A DNA stretch of 64,000 nt from Sialis fuliginosa (taxonomy: Eukaryota; Arthropoda; Insecta; Megaloptera; Sialidae): contig OY540815.1 of assembly GCA_961205875.1 (NCBI GenBank), positions 8,494,001 through 8,558,000 of the forward strand, written 5' to 3'. Shown here piece by piece: positions 1-11,962 of this stretch (positions within the stretch are counted from its first letter, which is position 1; each line of letters begins with the position of its first letter). The notes under the pieces are model-generated. The model was not told the origin of the DNA and did not search any database. It saw only the letters and a list, made by a program, of their open reading frames with translations. A program made the translations under genes and the position numbers.

Positions 1-403
1 ATATGTTCTGACCTTTTTTAGTAATGGTTTATTGTGTTCTAACGGCTGCAAGGAAGTTTTTCAAAAAACCATAAACTACGTTCAGAGATTTCGTGTCACG
101 TTACAAGAAATTTATTTGTTGAATCAATAGTTTCAATCAAAACATTGTGTATTATTGGGAATCTAAATATTGAGAGACATATGGGTAGATAAATCAAAGT
201 ATACTCAAATATACATGATACAAAAATTACCTTAAAAGTAAAAAGAAATGTAAAATTGAAAAAATAACTACAAAACCATATCAGAGGGAGGATAAGGATG
301 TGTCCTGGGGTAATCAGGATAGGAAACAGTCATGACATACATTCAATCAAATGTTTAGTTTTCGTTTGACACAAAATGTAGGTTCTAAAATTAACTTATA
401 TTA
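1..403. other. AT-rich sequence with no identifiable feature
   Basis: No open frame, long inverted repeat or recognisable transposon terminus was seen here. It is plain AT-rich non-coding sequence up to the MITE at 404. Confidence 0.5.
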
Positions 404-986
404 TAGGGTCGAGCGGGGTAAATATGAAACACCAAAAAAATGGGGGTAAAAGTGAAACAAGCTTGCAACTAAAAAACTAATTTGTTTATAGGAGAATTAT
501 AAAAACTGCCATCATCATTAAAGGTTTGTTAAAGCGACCTGAAAATATGAATCGCCTAATAAGTGATGTATCACCTCTACAGATTTCCCTGTTAGTCAAT
601 GTCAAAACGTGTGAATTAAATTTTAATTCTTTGCACATAACTTTCTGTATAGCTCAGATATTAATTAAAGTTACAATTTGACATTGATATGTCACAAAGA
701 AAATAAATCAAAGTTGCCTTTGTAGCTTTTCTTTTAATTTTTCGAGAAATATTTTCCATTAGAGGCCTGTTTCACTTTTTCCCAAATTAGAGGTTAAAAA
801 TGAAACACCACTTTTTTCATTTTTAAAGTCCGTGTTGTATCGTACAGTTCAAATGACGTAAGTATTTTAAAATGGTTATTCATAAGCACATCTAGTAGAA
901 AAAATTAAAGTATGAATATGTATCGTTAACTGTCAAAAAACATGAAAGATTTGTATTTTGTTTCACTTTAACCCCAGTTGACCCTA
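404..986. mobile_element. TA-flanked MITE with about 28-bp imperfect TIRs
   Basis: The left end reads TA then GGGTCGAGCGGGGTAAA and TGAAACA. The reverse complement of the right end reads TA then GGGTCAACTGGGGTTAAA and TGAAACA. The two ends are therefore terminal inverted repeats flanked by the dinucleotide TA at 404-405 and 985-986. The motif TGAAACA recurs just inside both ends. There is no transposase frame in the 579-bp interior, so this is a non-autonomous element. TA duplication fits the Tc1/mariner superfamily, but the class is inferred from the ends only. Confidence 0.75.
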
Positions 987-1560
987 CTTTAAATAAGAAA
1001 TATGCTTTAATATCTTCCATTTAGGAATCGTATCCTTATATTTGTTTTTATAAGTAATACCTATTTCAATGGATTTCCTAGTAGCTGTTAAAATTAATAT
1101 TACAATGTAAATAAATATATTAATAGTTTTTTTTTATAAATTGTAGACAGTCGAGAAAAATACTAGTTGTTTAAAATAACGCAGAAAAAAAGAAAAACTC
1201 ACATCCTGGAAATAAACAAGATTAGACAGAAGGAAGGCTGTGGAATCAGGACATTATGTGACAAAACAGCGTCCATGAATTCCAGGATAATGTGAAAAAT
1301 TCTACGCGAATCGTTGTTCTGGGAGAAAGAATGGAATAGAATTTCAGTTTTTAATCAGACCTGCAAAATGAAATAGTGTAGTAAAATTGTGCGGTTTCTG
1401 TAGCTCAGTTTTTCAAATACGCTCATTCATTTCTGTGTAAGAAAAATGTATGAAACAAGTGTATTGAAGTGCGTCGAAAAATAAACAAAGAAAAATAATG
1501 GGGAGAAATATATGCAAACAAAACATTGACTATATTTACAGTAGCTTCGTATAAACTCGT
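987..1560. other. AT-rich sequence with no identifiable feature
   Basis: Nothing coding or repetitive was recognised. Base composition is typical of the window. Confidence 0.45.
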
Positions 1561-1564
1561 ATGG

Positions 1565-1660
1565 GAGCGTCCATTAATTACGTAAGGATTTGAGGGGGAG
1601 GGGCATATAAACTTACGTAAGGAAAGGGAGGTTCCAAAGCGTTACTTACGTAAATTTTAT
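1565..1660. repeat. Possible MITE fragment with three TTACGTAA-type motifs and G-tracts
   Basis: The motif TTACGTAA or a one-base variant occurs three times in about 95 bp, separated by G-rich tracts. The opening GTCCATTAATTACGTAAGG resembles the right end of the TA-flanked MITE at 33382-33640, whose reverse complement contains GTCCATAAAATACGTACG. This may be one end of a related element. No partner end was found. Confidence 0.35.
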
Positions 1661-1746
1661 AAAATATAATTTAAAAATATTATTATTACATATGGATTGG
1701 ATCCGAACCGAGAATCCTTGTTTTGGGACCACTGCTTTAAATCTAA

Positions 1747-1905
1747 TCTCTGCGTATATATAAAAATGAATGTTTCAGTTTTATAGACTCGGGAATTACT
1801 GAACCGATTTCAATGCGGTTTTCACCAATAGTTAGATCATTTTTTTGTGCAGTATCGTGACTATTAATACATATTTTATGAAATCTAAGATTTTACATCA
1901 AAAAA
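1747..1905 (+). mobile_element. Helitron-like 5' end fragment
   Basis: The sequence starts TCTCTGCGTATATATAAAAA after an A, then continues ACTGAACCGATTTCAATG. This is the layout at the 5' end of many arthropod non-autonomous Helitrons: TC, an AT-rich stretch, then an ACCGATT segment. No matching 3' hairpin with CTAG was found downstream, so the copy is truncated or has decayed. It is similar in its first bases to the sequence at 49181. Confidence 0.5.
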
Positions 1906-2168
1906 CTAAAAAAATATTTATCAAGTCGTATTTTGTTTCCATGATGTCACAGCATACAACTTTTTATATACAACATTTAGGTATATAAAAACATAGTAGG
2001 TACCTAGCTATGAAATACAGAATTCTGTAATTTACGGTTTCAATATTTTATTTTATTAACTTAGGTTACTATGATCACGTATATTTAAAATATTTTGTCG
2101 AACATTTAGATGATGTTTGACATAGGTATGTTAGCAATTAAATATTTTGAAATACACAGGTAAAAAAT

Positions 2169-2360
2169 TAATTTGAGCCAAGAAATCATTGTTTCATATA
2201 TAACGAAAACAATATTTTCTTAATATAAGTAATATACTCTTAATCCAACTGTAATATTGTTTTGTCCAACAATAATATAGTTGGAGTAAGAGTGTATTAC
2301 TTATATTAAGAAAATATTGTTTTCGTTATATATAAAACAATGATTTCTTGGCCCAAGTTA
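2169..2360. mobile_element. Foldback element with arms of about 90 bp
   Basis: The left arm (2169-2261) and right arm (about 2268-2360) are nearly perfect reverse complements, with only a handful of mismatches by eye and a loop of a few bases. Both ends carry TA, compatible with a TA target duplication. There is no coding capacity. Transcription through it would give a hairpin RNA of about 90 bp. Confidence 0.85.
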
Positions 2361-3236
2361 TCGTTTCTATCAGTGTACCTATATTGATTGAAAATTGAAA
2401 TATAAAGAAACGTTTCACTTCCATGAACGGTAAAATATCGAAATTGATTACAATTGTTGCTAACCTACTTATTTTTTGATTTTCATACAAATTCTATAAA
2501 ATATAATTTTACACGATTTTCTCAGTAACTACTGAAGCGTGTGTTGTGGGCGTGTTGGGTGGGCATGTTGAATATTTTAGTTCTTTATAATACTTTAAAA
2601 ATAAAACAATATTGATAAAATTAAAATAATATGCACTGGTAATTATTTTAAAATCACATTAAAAAATATAAATAAGTACATATTTAACATTCAATTTAAA
2701 GAAAAAAAATCGTCTTTGGATTTTACAGTCAAATAAAAAATAAAATAAACAAAATTACAAAAGTGCGATGAAATAAAAGCTTTCATGTAATTGTTTTAAC
2801 GCAGAAACATTTCACCTAAATCAAACAGGCGTAACGTTGGAGAAAATTTAATTATAAAAGTTTATTCATTTACATTTTCTAGTTTAGGGATTACCTTGTT
2901 TATTTAATGTATGCGCATTATGAAAATATAAAAATCTATTTTTGTGCATATTCATATTGTGACAACTCTTCTCCGGGATGAATTTGAAATATAATAATTA
3001 ATAATTAATTATTAAGAATAATGTACATTTGATTTGATTTTTCTTTCAATTTAAATACATACTTCTATTATATGAATTATAACACTATTAATTATTACGT
3101 TTTTGATTACGATCATAGTTTTAGCTTCGATACTACTATCGATCTATTTGTCTCTATGTTTGTAACTTTATGTATTTATAATTCAGAACTGCTGAAAGGA
3201 CACAATTGCTAGTAGCTTGGCCTGTTTCGAATATCT
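2361..3236. other. AT-rich sequence with no identifiable feature
   Basis: Nothing coding was found. A weakly GC-richer string at about 2530-2575 (GTGTTGTGGGCGTGTTGGG) may be a transposon scrap. Confidence 0.4.
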
Positions 3237-3297
3237 ATATTTGATAACTATGTTATTACACAATAAACTATTGTAAATAACATTAGTTATCAAATAT
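3237..3297. repeat. Short inverted repeat (hairpin, about 20-bp arms)
   Basis: ATTTGATAACTATGTTATT at the left is matched by AATAACATTAGTTATCAAAT at the right. Between them is a smaller nested pair, ACAATA/TATTGT. It is probably the remnant of a small foldback. Confidence 0.6.
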
Positions 3298-3660
3298 GCG
3301 ACAATATACAGAATCTAAATGTCTAAAAAATGTACATACATACTCATATATTCAGAATGTTCCAGACCACCCGTCCACTATGTTTTACGCCTAAACTATT
3401 GAAGATAGAGTTGTATGATAAAAAAAAAATTATAAGTATGTAAAATATTATAAGTAAGAATCTTTTGTAAATTTTTTTTTTCATACATTTAATTGTTTAG
3501 AAAATATAGCGACTTGTTCCCAAATTTCAGGGTTTTACTAAAAGTGTTCCAGTTTAATTTAAATTAATCTTTTTTTAATGAAATTTTATTTTAATTTTTT
3601 TTAGAATGTAGAAATAATGAACTTTCTAATGATGTATGATTATTTGAGATTTGAATAGTT

Positions 3661-3944
3661 TAAAATGTCATACGCGACATATCAAAAATGCATTAGTTCA
3701 ATTGGGGATAATTCAAAAAATTTAAATAGAATGATATACCAATTATAGTACTTTATCTAAAAAATATATTTAAATAAATAACTTTTGTTAAGAAAATTTT
3801 AAATTAAAAATTTTATTAACAAAAGTTGTTAATTTAAATATATTTTTTAAGATAAGGTACTGATTGATATATCATTCTATTTAAAATTTTAGAATTATCC
3901 CCAATTGAACTTTTGCATTTTTGATATGTCGCGTATGACACTTA
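3661..3944. mobile_element. Foldback element with arms of about 135 bp
   Basis: The outer ends pair as GTCATACGCGACATATCAAA against its reverse complement at 3912-3938. Pairing continues through an AATTGGGGATAATT segment and a long AT-rich inner section (ATATATTTAAAT / ATTTAAATATAT) almost to the centre at about 3800. There is no open frame. Flanking TTA may be the target duplication but is ambiguous in this AT-rich context. Confidence 0.85.
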
Positions 3945-5031
3945 ATGGTTAATCGTACTTAATTACATGTTAATGTACTTAAGTATTTACCAAAATATTA
4001 ATTGAAACTCGGCTTTTGGGTGGAAGCTGTATATTGTTTTTTCTTTTCAATTTTGTATTTTTATTTAATAAACAAAGAATGCTGAAATGATTATATATAT
4101 TTTTTAAATTAAAAAAACATTTATTATAGTAAAAATTAATTAAAACGATAGTATTACTTGATGAGATTATAATGAGTGTCTTTTTTTTATCTTTTACAAT
4201 GTCATGTAACACTTGTAATAACACGAGATGTATAAATACTAAAACAAAGAAAAAACAATAACAGTAACAGATAACATGTATCCTAGCATTTATCACAATT
4301 ATAAAAGAAAAATGTGTTGAATCTGTAAAACTATGTGCCGCCACTACAGAGTTAATATATGTATAAGTAGATAGATATTAAACGTTTTGTTTTCTATACA
4401 TATCTACATAAAATTCTGTTAATAAATTTGTGTTAACTGAATTAATTAAAAATACGTTTTTTTTTTTAAATTTTAATTAATGTATATCACATAAATGTAA
4501 CATAAATACAAAGTTAATTTTTAATATAATTTTTTAAATAAAATGAAAGCTGTACAGTATAAAATATAATTTGAAGATACCATTTCTCTTTTTTATGAAA
4601 GTTTTATTATTACAGGGTTCTTTATTAAAAATTAATGGCCTATCAAAGAACAGCAGAACAATACTTAACGATCCTCTTTTGTTTTCTTATATATAAATGA
4701 TTTGTAGCTAAATAAATACGCCTTTTTCAAGTTTTTTTTACATTAAGTTTTGTTTAAGTTTTCTCAAAAACAAAATAATTAAAATGATATTTAATTAATA
4801 ATTTACAAAATTCCATTGATACGAAATCATTAAAATGCGTTTGTTTTAGTGCTCTTAATAAATTATACCTTTTTCAACAATCCAGTAGGTAAACATTCAA
4901 TAAGGTCGAAATATAAGCAATTTTTCTGTGAGCAAATATGTATCTATCCGGAAGTTTCTTAAGATAATTAAAAATAAACTTAATAAAAATATCTACAAAC
5001 GAGAAAAATGAACAAAACATAATATACAGTA
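3945..5031. other. AT-rich non-coding sequence
   Basis: The only long frame (3979-4344, minus, 121 codons) is a low-complexity run of Ile, Leu, Phe, Asn and Lys dictated by AT richness, and is not accepted as a gene. No transposon ends were seen. Confidence 0.5.
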
Positions 5032-5906
5032 TGATTCAGCACTGTCGTCCTAAACTTAAACATAAAATAAAATATTTTAAGCAACAAACTTTATATGAAG
5101 TTGTATCCGGAAATTTTTCGCGAGGAAGCTACAGCCCTTCAAAGATTTTACCAAAAAAATAGTTTTTATTTAATATCTTGAGAACCGACTGCGGTACAAT
5201 TATGAAATTTGATACCCATTTTAGTATTAATAAGTGTTATCGATTTCCAATATTAATCAATTATAATTTAGACCAGGGCAGTATGTGGCTAATGGGTCTA
5301 TCGATTTTTATCTAGTATTTTTTGTTCTTTCATTTTTTACAGATTTGTGCACTTATATAAGATAATGTGACAAAAAATATACTTTTTTTATTTGTCATAG
5401 GATAAAACGTTTACGAAAAATAGCGATGAAAACGAAAGAATGCAGAATTTTACAAAATAAAAACACAAAATAAATGAACATTCCTGTTTTTATTACTAAC
5501 TTTACTAAAGAACCAAACGAAAAATGGCTATTTGTTGATAAGAATGCATTTTTGGAGGTATATCTTTTTCATTATTTTAAACATAAAACAAGAATATAAC
5601 TTTATTGTAATTTGAAATATACGTATTAAGAAATTCCTGTTATCCTTTCTTTGAATCGATATTTCTCGTAAATGGTTAATTCTATATATATGTATAAACA
5701 AAGTATATTATATTTTTTCATGTTATTTTATACAAGTGCCCAATTCAGAAGAAATTAAGGAACAAAAAAATACTGGATAAAAATAGACAGGGTCACTGGG
5801 CTCATACAACCCTGATTTTAATTGGTTGATACTGAAAATCGTTAACACTTATTAATACTAAATATATTTATTTACTGTTCAAGTTTGGTACGACAGTTCT
5901 GAATCA
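5032..5906. mobile_element. Large asymmetric foldback element
   Basis: The left end TGATTCAGCACTGTCGT is inverted at the right end as TGATTCAGAACTGTCGT. Pairing resumes inward: TTAGTATTAATAAGTGTTA at 5222 and again inverted at 5840-5863, then a CAGGG...TATTTTTTTGTTC segment (5275-5335 against 5740-5815), then TTTACGA and AAATA motifs on both sides. The left arm carries roughly 150 bp between the terminus and the second block that the right arm lacks. That implies an insertion in one arm or a deletion in the other. The arms total about 350 bp with visible divergence, so this copy is fairly old. Confidence 0.8.
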
Positions 5907-6740
5907 CAAACTTTGACACTATACAATTTAAAAAATTACGAATTTAAGTATCCATTTTTAGTTATATAGATACTTAATAGTTTCCAAAAATATAAGATTT
6001 TCTTAAGAATCGTAGAAATTTTAGTGAAACCGTTTTTTCTACAAAATCTCAATAATTTTCAATATGTCCAATTTTTATTTCATACATACATACTTATGGA
6101 GTTAAAATAAATAAAATATATTAAATATAAAATAAAAAACTATAAATAATCAAATACCTATATGTATAGGTACACATATAATTATACAGAACGACAATAT
6201 TAATATTTATTATAAAAATAAATTGATAAATAAATAAATAAATAATTAAATTTGTCTTTTTTAAACGCAACGATCTTTTTAGGTTTAATTAATATTTGCA
6301 TCAAATATAGTTTTATATTAACGTTTAATGAATACGATTAAAATTAAATTGCTAATTTAAATATTTATCTCCAATCCAATGTTGTTTTTATACAAATTGA
6401 ATTCAAAGAAATCGTATTTCCTGTTCACTGAGCCCATTAACAAATAAATTAAATTTTGCTGTATTTATTTATTTTATTTTTTACAGAAATGTCGTACATC
6501 ATCCTTTGTTCTAAAACTCCGATGATTTGTAGGTTTGTTTTTGTCTACAAGAATATTAAAACGGAGATTCGACCTTTCATTTATATCTGGTTTTGAAAAT
6601 CAAATAAATTACTTTATAATTTATCATCTTGCATACGCATTATACTATACTATACCGAAATATTTTATTGATTTATATTATCAATGCTAAACCTCTTTCA
6701 CACTATATAAGCTGTCAACCCATGTAGGAAATTATAAAGG
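5907..6740. other. AT-rich sequence with a short (AAAT)n tract
   Basis: A tetranucleotide AAAT run lies at about 6226-6247. An acceptor-like pyrimidine tract ending in CAG is followed by an ATG at 6488, but the frame cannot be tied to any gene. Nothing else was identified. Confidence 0.4.
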
Positions 6741-6744
6741 AGCC

Positions 6745-6955
6745 ACGGTTGGTTCAGACTTCGTTCAAGACTCGCTCAAGGCTTGTACTATCAAATCTGG
6801 CCCAGAGTTGGCCCAATCTTGGGTAAAGAATAGGTGACCAAAACTCGGTATCTGAAGGTGGGCTTAGACTGAGATCAATATCGAAAAAGCAGCATTGGCA
6901 ACTCAATATTGGGCCAGGCTTGAGCCTATCTTCAAGGCTGGCATTTTTTATATGG
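6745..6955. repeat. GC-richer block with GGCCCA/TTGGCC motifs
   Basis: About 210 bp are clearly less AT-rich than the flanks. They contain recurring pieces such as CTTGGGT, GGCCCAGAGTTGGCCCAA, GGGCCAGGCTTGAGCC and CTCAAGGCTTG. No open frame of useful length crosses it. It looks like a decayed repeat or transposon end, but it could not be matched to another copy in the window. Confidence 0.4.
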
Positions 6956-7770
6956 GAAGTCGCAATGTTCAGGCCGCGATTTACATTGATTCAAATTAAC
7001 ACTTTTGACTGCGCGATTAACCATTAATTTGAAGACTCGTGTAAAGACCTCTTATTGATTGGAATTTTATAAAGAAAACATTAGATTAACTTTTTGTGGA
7101 GAAATAACTAAATTTAAACATTGATTAACTAATATTTCAATTTGACTTATGTATGTAAGTATATGAATTTGGGTAACAAAAACGTTTGACTGCAAAATAT
7201 CTGGAAAAATAAGGATTTTCCACGGAAAATGTATGGTACAAAAGTTTTAGGATTTGTAGGGGAGAAACCAATGGCGGTAACAATTTCAACCTTGAGTGGA
7301 GGTTTATTTTTTTACATAAAATAACATTTTTTAGTGTTGAAAAATTCTGAAATTATAAAAAATGGAAACAAATTAAACGCGCACTAATTTAAATGAAATG
7401 AGAAATAGTGAAGAGCATTAATAAACTATTATATCATTTGTAAACAATATTGAACAGTATTTTTTGTGTTTTAGCAATAGTTAATATAAACTAGCGTTAA
7501 GAAAATACATTCTGTTCATTAAAGAAATAAAACGACACATAAAAAAAATGCTCCTTAAAATGGCTATAAGAGTATTAAGTTGATGAGATTTGTACTAAAT
7601 GAGCATATTTTATAAATCGTATAGAGTTGATGTTCTAATAAAATACAAGTTAACTTTCCTTGGTTAGGGCAATTTATTGGGGCGAAATCGAGTTGATTAG
7701 TTTTGGGTTGGTTAGTTTTCGCTAGGTTTGATAGTTGTGATGTCGGTAACGGCATATTCTTCAGGTAAAT
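6956..7770. other. AT-rich sequence with no identifiable feature
   Basis: No gene, repeat or transposon terminus was recognised. The minus-strand frame at 7564-7755 (63 codons) looks random. Confidence 0.4.
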
Positions 7771-7778
7771 CTTATTTT

Positions 7779-7815
7779 ATTGGGGCGGGGGGGTTAATGG
7801 AACATCCCCCCCCCC
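7779..7815. repeat. Facing G-tract and C-tract
   Basis: GGGGCGGGGGGG is followed after about 15 bases by a run of ten C. The pair could fold as a hairpin and is a likely site of replication or assembly slippage. Confidence 0.6.
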
Positions 7816-7849
7816 AAAATAAAAAGCAAATTAAATTATAAAATAATAA

Positions 7850-8060
7850 TGAACGTAAATATTATTGCGCAATACAAAATTTTAATGCTCAAAACGGAAA
7901 ATGTTATTGCTCAAAAAAATTACTTTTAATGTCACATTTTATATTTCGTATAATGCTCAGAATTCAAAATGTTATTGCTCAAATACAATATACTCAATGC
8001 TTAAAGTATATCAAATATTGCGCGCTTAAATACTAGGCAATACTTAGGCAAAAAAAATCC
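7850..8060. repeat. Degenerate tandem repeat based on ATGCTCA / ATTGCTCAAA
   Basis: AATGCTCAAAACGGAAAATG at about 7883 is echoed by AATGCTCAGAATTCAAAATG at about 7951. Each is followed by TTATTGCTCAAA, giving a period near 68 bp. Further partial copies (CAATGCTTAAAG, TATTGCGCGCTTAAA) follow. It is non-coding. Confidence 0.5.
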
Positions 8061-8583
8061 AAAAGTAACTAACCGTTCAGTACATTCTTGAGCTCAAATT
8101 ATCGACATAGCAATACTCAAATCAGAAATTTAACACGATAGAATTAAGCCATTACACAGTCGAAAAAGACATTTTGACATATTAAATTATTAGGTATATT
8201 TATTATTCAACGAAAGTAAAACATTTCTCCAGCTTTTAGTTACACTTTATAAATGTTCATATATTGTACTCTGGTTTCTGAAAGCTAAGCACGTATTCCG
8301 TCTATATAACAGAATTAAACTCATTCTGTATACAGACCCGTATACTAAGGATTTAGAGCAACAAAATTAAGCTAGAAAATGTTCCATAGTAATTTAATAA
8401 AGAAGAAGTAAATGATATACCATGTTTTTTTTAATATTCATATTAGTTAGTTGAATTTTGAATAATTTGAATAACTAACTATAAAAGCTCAATACATATG
8501 GTAGCTAAACTTTACGTAGTTTATATAAATAACAAAAAGTTATGTTTTGTTTCTAAAAAAGTTTATAACCTAATACGTACATA

Positions 8584-8973
8584 CTAGAGATGGGAAAAAT
8601 GAGTCTTTTTAGTGACTTAAGTCATTTAAATCAATTCAGTAATAAGAATCGTTCTTACTGATTCGTTCAGAATATTCAAAAATAAAAATTGAAGGCCTTT
8701 TTTTTAGCTTACAAACTGTACTTTATTAAATTCCTGCTAGAACTTATTAAAAAAAAAGTCTTTGAAATCAAAATTAGATGACCTTTTTTTTGCTCCTAAT
8801 TTATAAAATTTTAACTGTTAATATATTGTACAATATTGTACGAATCTTTTCTTTTATATTTTACAATATAATAAAAAAAAGAACGATTTTTTAAAATACT
8901 AAATCGAGTCGATTCGTTCATCGAAAAAAATTGTTCCAAAAGAACGAATCGTTCATGAATTACACATCTCTAG
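8584..8973. mobile_element. Short MITE with CTAGAGATG TIRs and a 6-bp direct repeat
   Basis: The left end is CTAGAGATGGG and the right end is CACATCTCTAG. TACATA directly flanks both ends (8578-8583 and 8974-8979). Subterminal regions on both sides repeat the string GAATCGTTC or GAACGA in inverted order. There is no transposase frame in 390 bp. AGAGATG-type termini are common in insect hAT-derived MITEs, but a 6-bp duplication is short for hAT, which normally leaves 8 bp. Confidence 0.75.
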
Positions 8974-8979
8974 TACATA

Positions 8980-10290
8980 TAAGTATAAATGCATTAATAT
9001 GAAACTTATTTACAAAAGTAAGACGTAGTTGTATGGTAGGGTGAACTTTAAATTCTAAATATAAATCAGTCAAATTAGTTCGGATGAAATCGAAGAGGGT
9101 CAGCTCAGAAATTCCCTTGTTAGTGGTTAACTGCTTAACTACTTATACGAAAGTTTTACATGGCTACTTAACATTTTAACAAACTATAAAGTGATCTCAT
9201 TACACAGTTTTTCTTCTTCTTGGAAACATTTTCGTTAGTCTGACAGCTCATTATTATTTAAATTTACAAGCTATAAGGGAAAAGGGGGCAACATGAGAAC
9301 ACGGTATTTATGTAAGTAACTTAAATATCGCTAAGAATATTTATTTTTATTACATTGTTTTATTGACATGTCAATGATTTTTCTCTCTTAAATTCGAAAA
9401 TTATAAAAATGTATGTATAAAAATTTCCATTTGTTGATCTCAATTAGCAGTTTTTTGTGTTTTCTACAAATAAGAATGGCAATCAATTTATATTATTTAT
9501 AAACTATTTATCACATAAATAATTCCTGAAGAGTAATTTAACATTACGTGGATTGACGGTGGGGGAAGGGGGTCAAAAGCATAACTAATATTTCTTTAAT
9601 AATGTATCCTCTTATTTACGTCCATGATAAAACATAATTTTTCTCTAATTTATTTATTAAGCGGACTTTTTTAACAATTCAGACATTGATAAAATTTTTC
9701 GGTATTATCTGAAAGTTACGATTGCAGCGCGATTTTTACTAAAAAAATTCCATAAAACATTTTTCTTATAATTTTCTACATCAAATGGTTCTTACATCGA
9801 ATATTTTAGTTTGTAACCTGGCTAAAATTCTTACATGAACTGACATCTAGTGGTGAAAATGTAAACTGTAATTTTCCAAGCTCGGTAAAAGCTCGTATGA
9901 AATTTGTAGTTCGCCAAGCGACTTCTAGGTGGCAATACTTGCAGTATCATTCAGTAAAATCGATAAAATTGTTCTGAAATCTGCCGACCCTGACCATGAA
10001 AATAGATGGCACTGATTTTTATAAAAACTGATATATATGACACACAAATGGTACAGTTGGGAGTAAAAATGACAATAGAAATACAGTTTATTCAAGCATT
10101 ATCCAACATAAATTTATAGCTTTTATTGAATGATAAAAATATAATGAATGCAATGAACTTAAATAGTTTGAATCTAAGGAAAACATCCATGACACCATTT
10201 TTTTGAGTTTTTCATTATGTTTTCTCGTTAAGTGAAAAATATTTCCAATAAATATATACAAAAACTATTGTAATTATTAATTATTTATAA
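8980..10290. other. AT-rich sequence with possible transposon scraps
   Basis: A TATAAGGGAAAAGGGGGCAA string at about 9274 looks like a MITE end, but no matching right end was found. TGACATCTAGTGGTGAAAAT (about 9840) and CTTCTAGGTGGCAATAC (about 9920) are of the CATCTAGTGG type often seen in insect repeats. No coding sequence was recognised. Confidence 0.35.
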
Positions 10291-10638
10291 ACTCGTGCCT
10301 TCGCTCGTGTAGACTACGGAATTATTGTTTAGGATTTAAAAAAAAATAAAGATGAATATTTAAGATCTTTTACAGTTGTATTGTTCAATATTTAACGGTT
10401 TATGCAGCGTATTGCAAATGAGCTACGCTGGCGGAAAAAAATTTCCGGCATATTATCGTCACTGCTTTTTCCTTATGTTACTTAACGTAACAAAATATAT
10501 ACTAAAACCTGGGCAAAGAACATAATAATATCTATGAATAAAAAAAACCACGTAAATCGGATAAATGGTTCTCGAGTGATAAGCGCACTAACGGACAGAC
10601 AGATAGACGTTGCGTTTTACAGTATATATAGATATAGA
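10291..10638 (-). mobile_element. Decayed Helitron-like element, minus orientation
   Basis: Read on the minus strand, the 5' end begins TC with an AT-rich run. It then has CTGTCTGTCCGTTAG and CACTCGAGAACCATTTATCC, matching the intact Helitron at 12376-13236 over about 120 bp in inverted orientation. The 3' side (CTCGTGCCTTCGCTCGTGTAG on plus) corresponds to the hairpin of the intact copy, but stem pairing is broken and the terminal CTAG is lost. Much of the interior is missing. Confidence 0.7.
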
Positions 10639-11446
10639 TACATCAACCGTTATCAGATTTTTTTTAAGTAAGGGTGATTTATAATAGTCATTGTTCGCTC
10701 CCAACATATTTTTTTGAAATCGCATAGAAACTGTTATTTAAATTATGATTTTAATAAAGTTATTTAAACGTATTTTTAAAATTTATTGTTTATTTAAATA
10801 TTTTTAAAAACGATTTACTTTTTAGTTTTTATAGTAGCAACAGTTAAAAAATTAAGGTCGGTTTTCGTTCCAGTGACTACAGCATTTTTAATGATTCGAA
10901 CAAGTTCGCGAATCGATTTATATATTTAGATTCATTAATTCCAATATTAAAGTGATTGTTATGAGTAGACATTTTATTTGTACAACTTGTGGTTACATAT
11001 TGGATGTATATTTTAAAAATAAAATTAAAATTTTCTGTTCATATTACAAAAAAGTAACGTTTTAAATTTGTCCATCTGGAAATTCAACACAGCTCTCATG
11101 GTATGCGATGTAAAAATATTTATTTTTATTGCAAATAAATAAACCCTCGAACAATATTTGGGAGCTCAGTAACGCGCGTTTCGATATTTTCTAATAAAAA
11201 CATAAGCGATTATAAATAGCAATTTTGCGTTTTTAGAGCAAGAAGTCACGCAGATTTTGAAATTATATTAAAATAATTATGGGCAATTCTGTATAAACAT
11301 TAAAGTATTTATTAATTTTTTATATAATAAAAACGTAGTGTTGGTACCTCTGATATATCTCACTTTTCTATATATACAACAGCGCTAGTGGCTGACTATA
11401 ATAATCGCTTTTGTGACACTTTAGCACTAGACTAGAACCCTACAAC
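10639..11446. other. AT-rich sequence with no identifiable feature
   Basis: No gene or bounded repeat was seen. Confidence 0.4.
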
Positions 11447-11954
11447 CAGTGCCGGATTAAGTTGTAGCAAATGTTATAAAAAGGCCATTGGAAGTGCCGT
11501 CGTTAGGGGGGGGGGGTGACTCCCAGGCCGGAAATCGATAGTACCCCCCTTCCCCCTTAAAAAGGCCAATAGGATTTATTTTTTTACATTAGGCGTGTGT
11601 CACCCCCTGTGAATTTTTTATAACAGAAAAAATATCAGTGGGCTGTATTTTTTTAATAAATTGGACCGTTATCACCCTTTACATACGGGGCGTTTAATGT
11701 GGGCAAATTTATAAAAATCGATTTAAAAAATCAAAGATCAGAACTTTAAAAATCGATTTTTCTTTTAAATCAAATCGAGATTGGAAACCCTAAAATTTAA
11801 TTATTAATAACTGTAGATTTGGACATCCCGTATCAATCGTTGGACGGTAGATAGTAAATCCATTAATTAAATATTTTTCCAAAAAACTGCGGGGCCCCCA
11901 GAGACGCAGTACCCGAGCATTTGCTACTCCTGCTACATGGTTAATCCGGTACTG
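11447..11954. mobile_element. hAT-type MITE with a perfect 8-bp target duplication
   Basis: The left end CAGTGCCGGATTAA and the inverted right end CAGTACCGGATTAA form the terminal repeat. The perfect octamer CCTACAAC flanks both sides (11439-11446 and 11955-11962). An 8-bp duplication with CAGTG-type termini is diagnostic of hAT transposition. The interior has a G-tract (about 11504), C-tracts and no transposase frame, so the element is non-autonomous. The same left terminus starts another copy at 63603. Confidence 0.92.
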
Positions 11955-11962
11955 CCTACAAC

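Noticed and set aside
3979-4344. 121-codon minus-strand frame, the longest in the window
   Set aside because: The residues are dominated by Ile, Leu, Phe, Asn, Lys and Tyr from AT-rich DNA. There are no domain, signal or conserved features and the composition is the same as the flanks.
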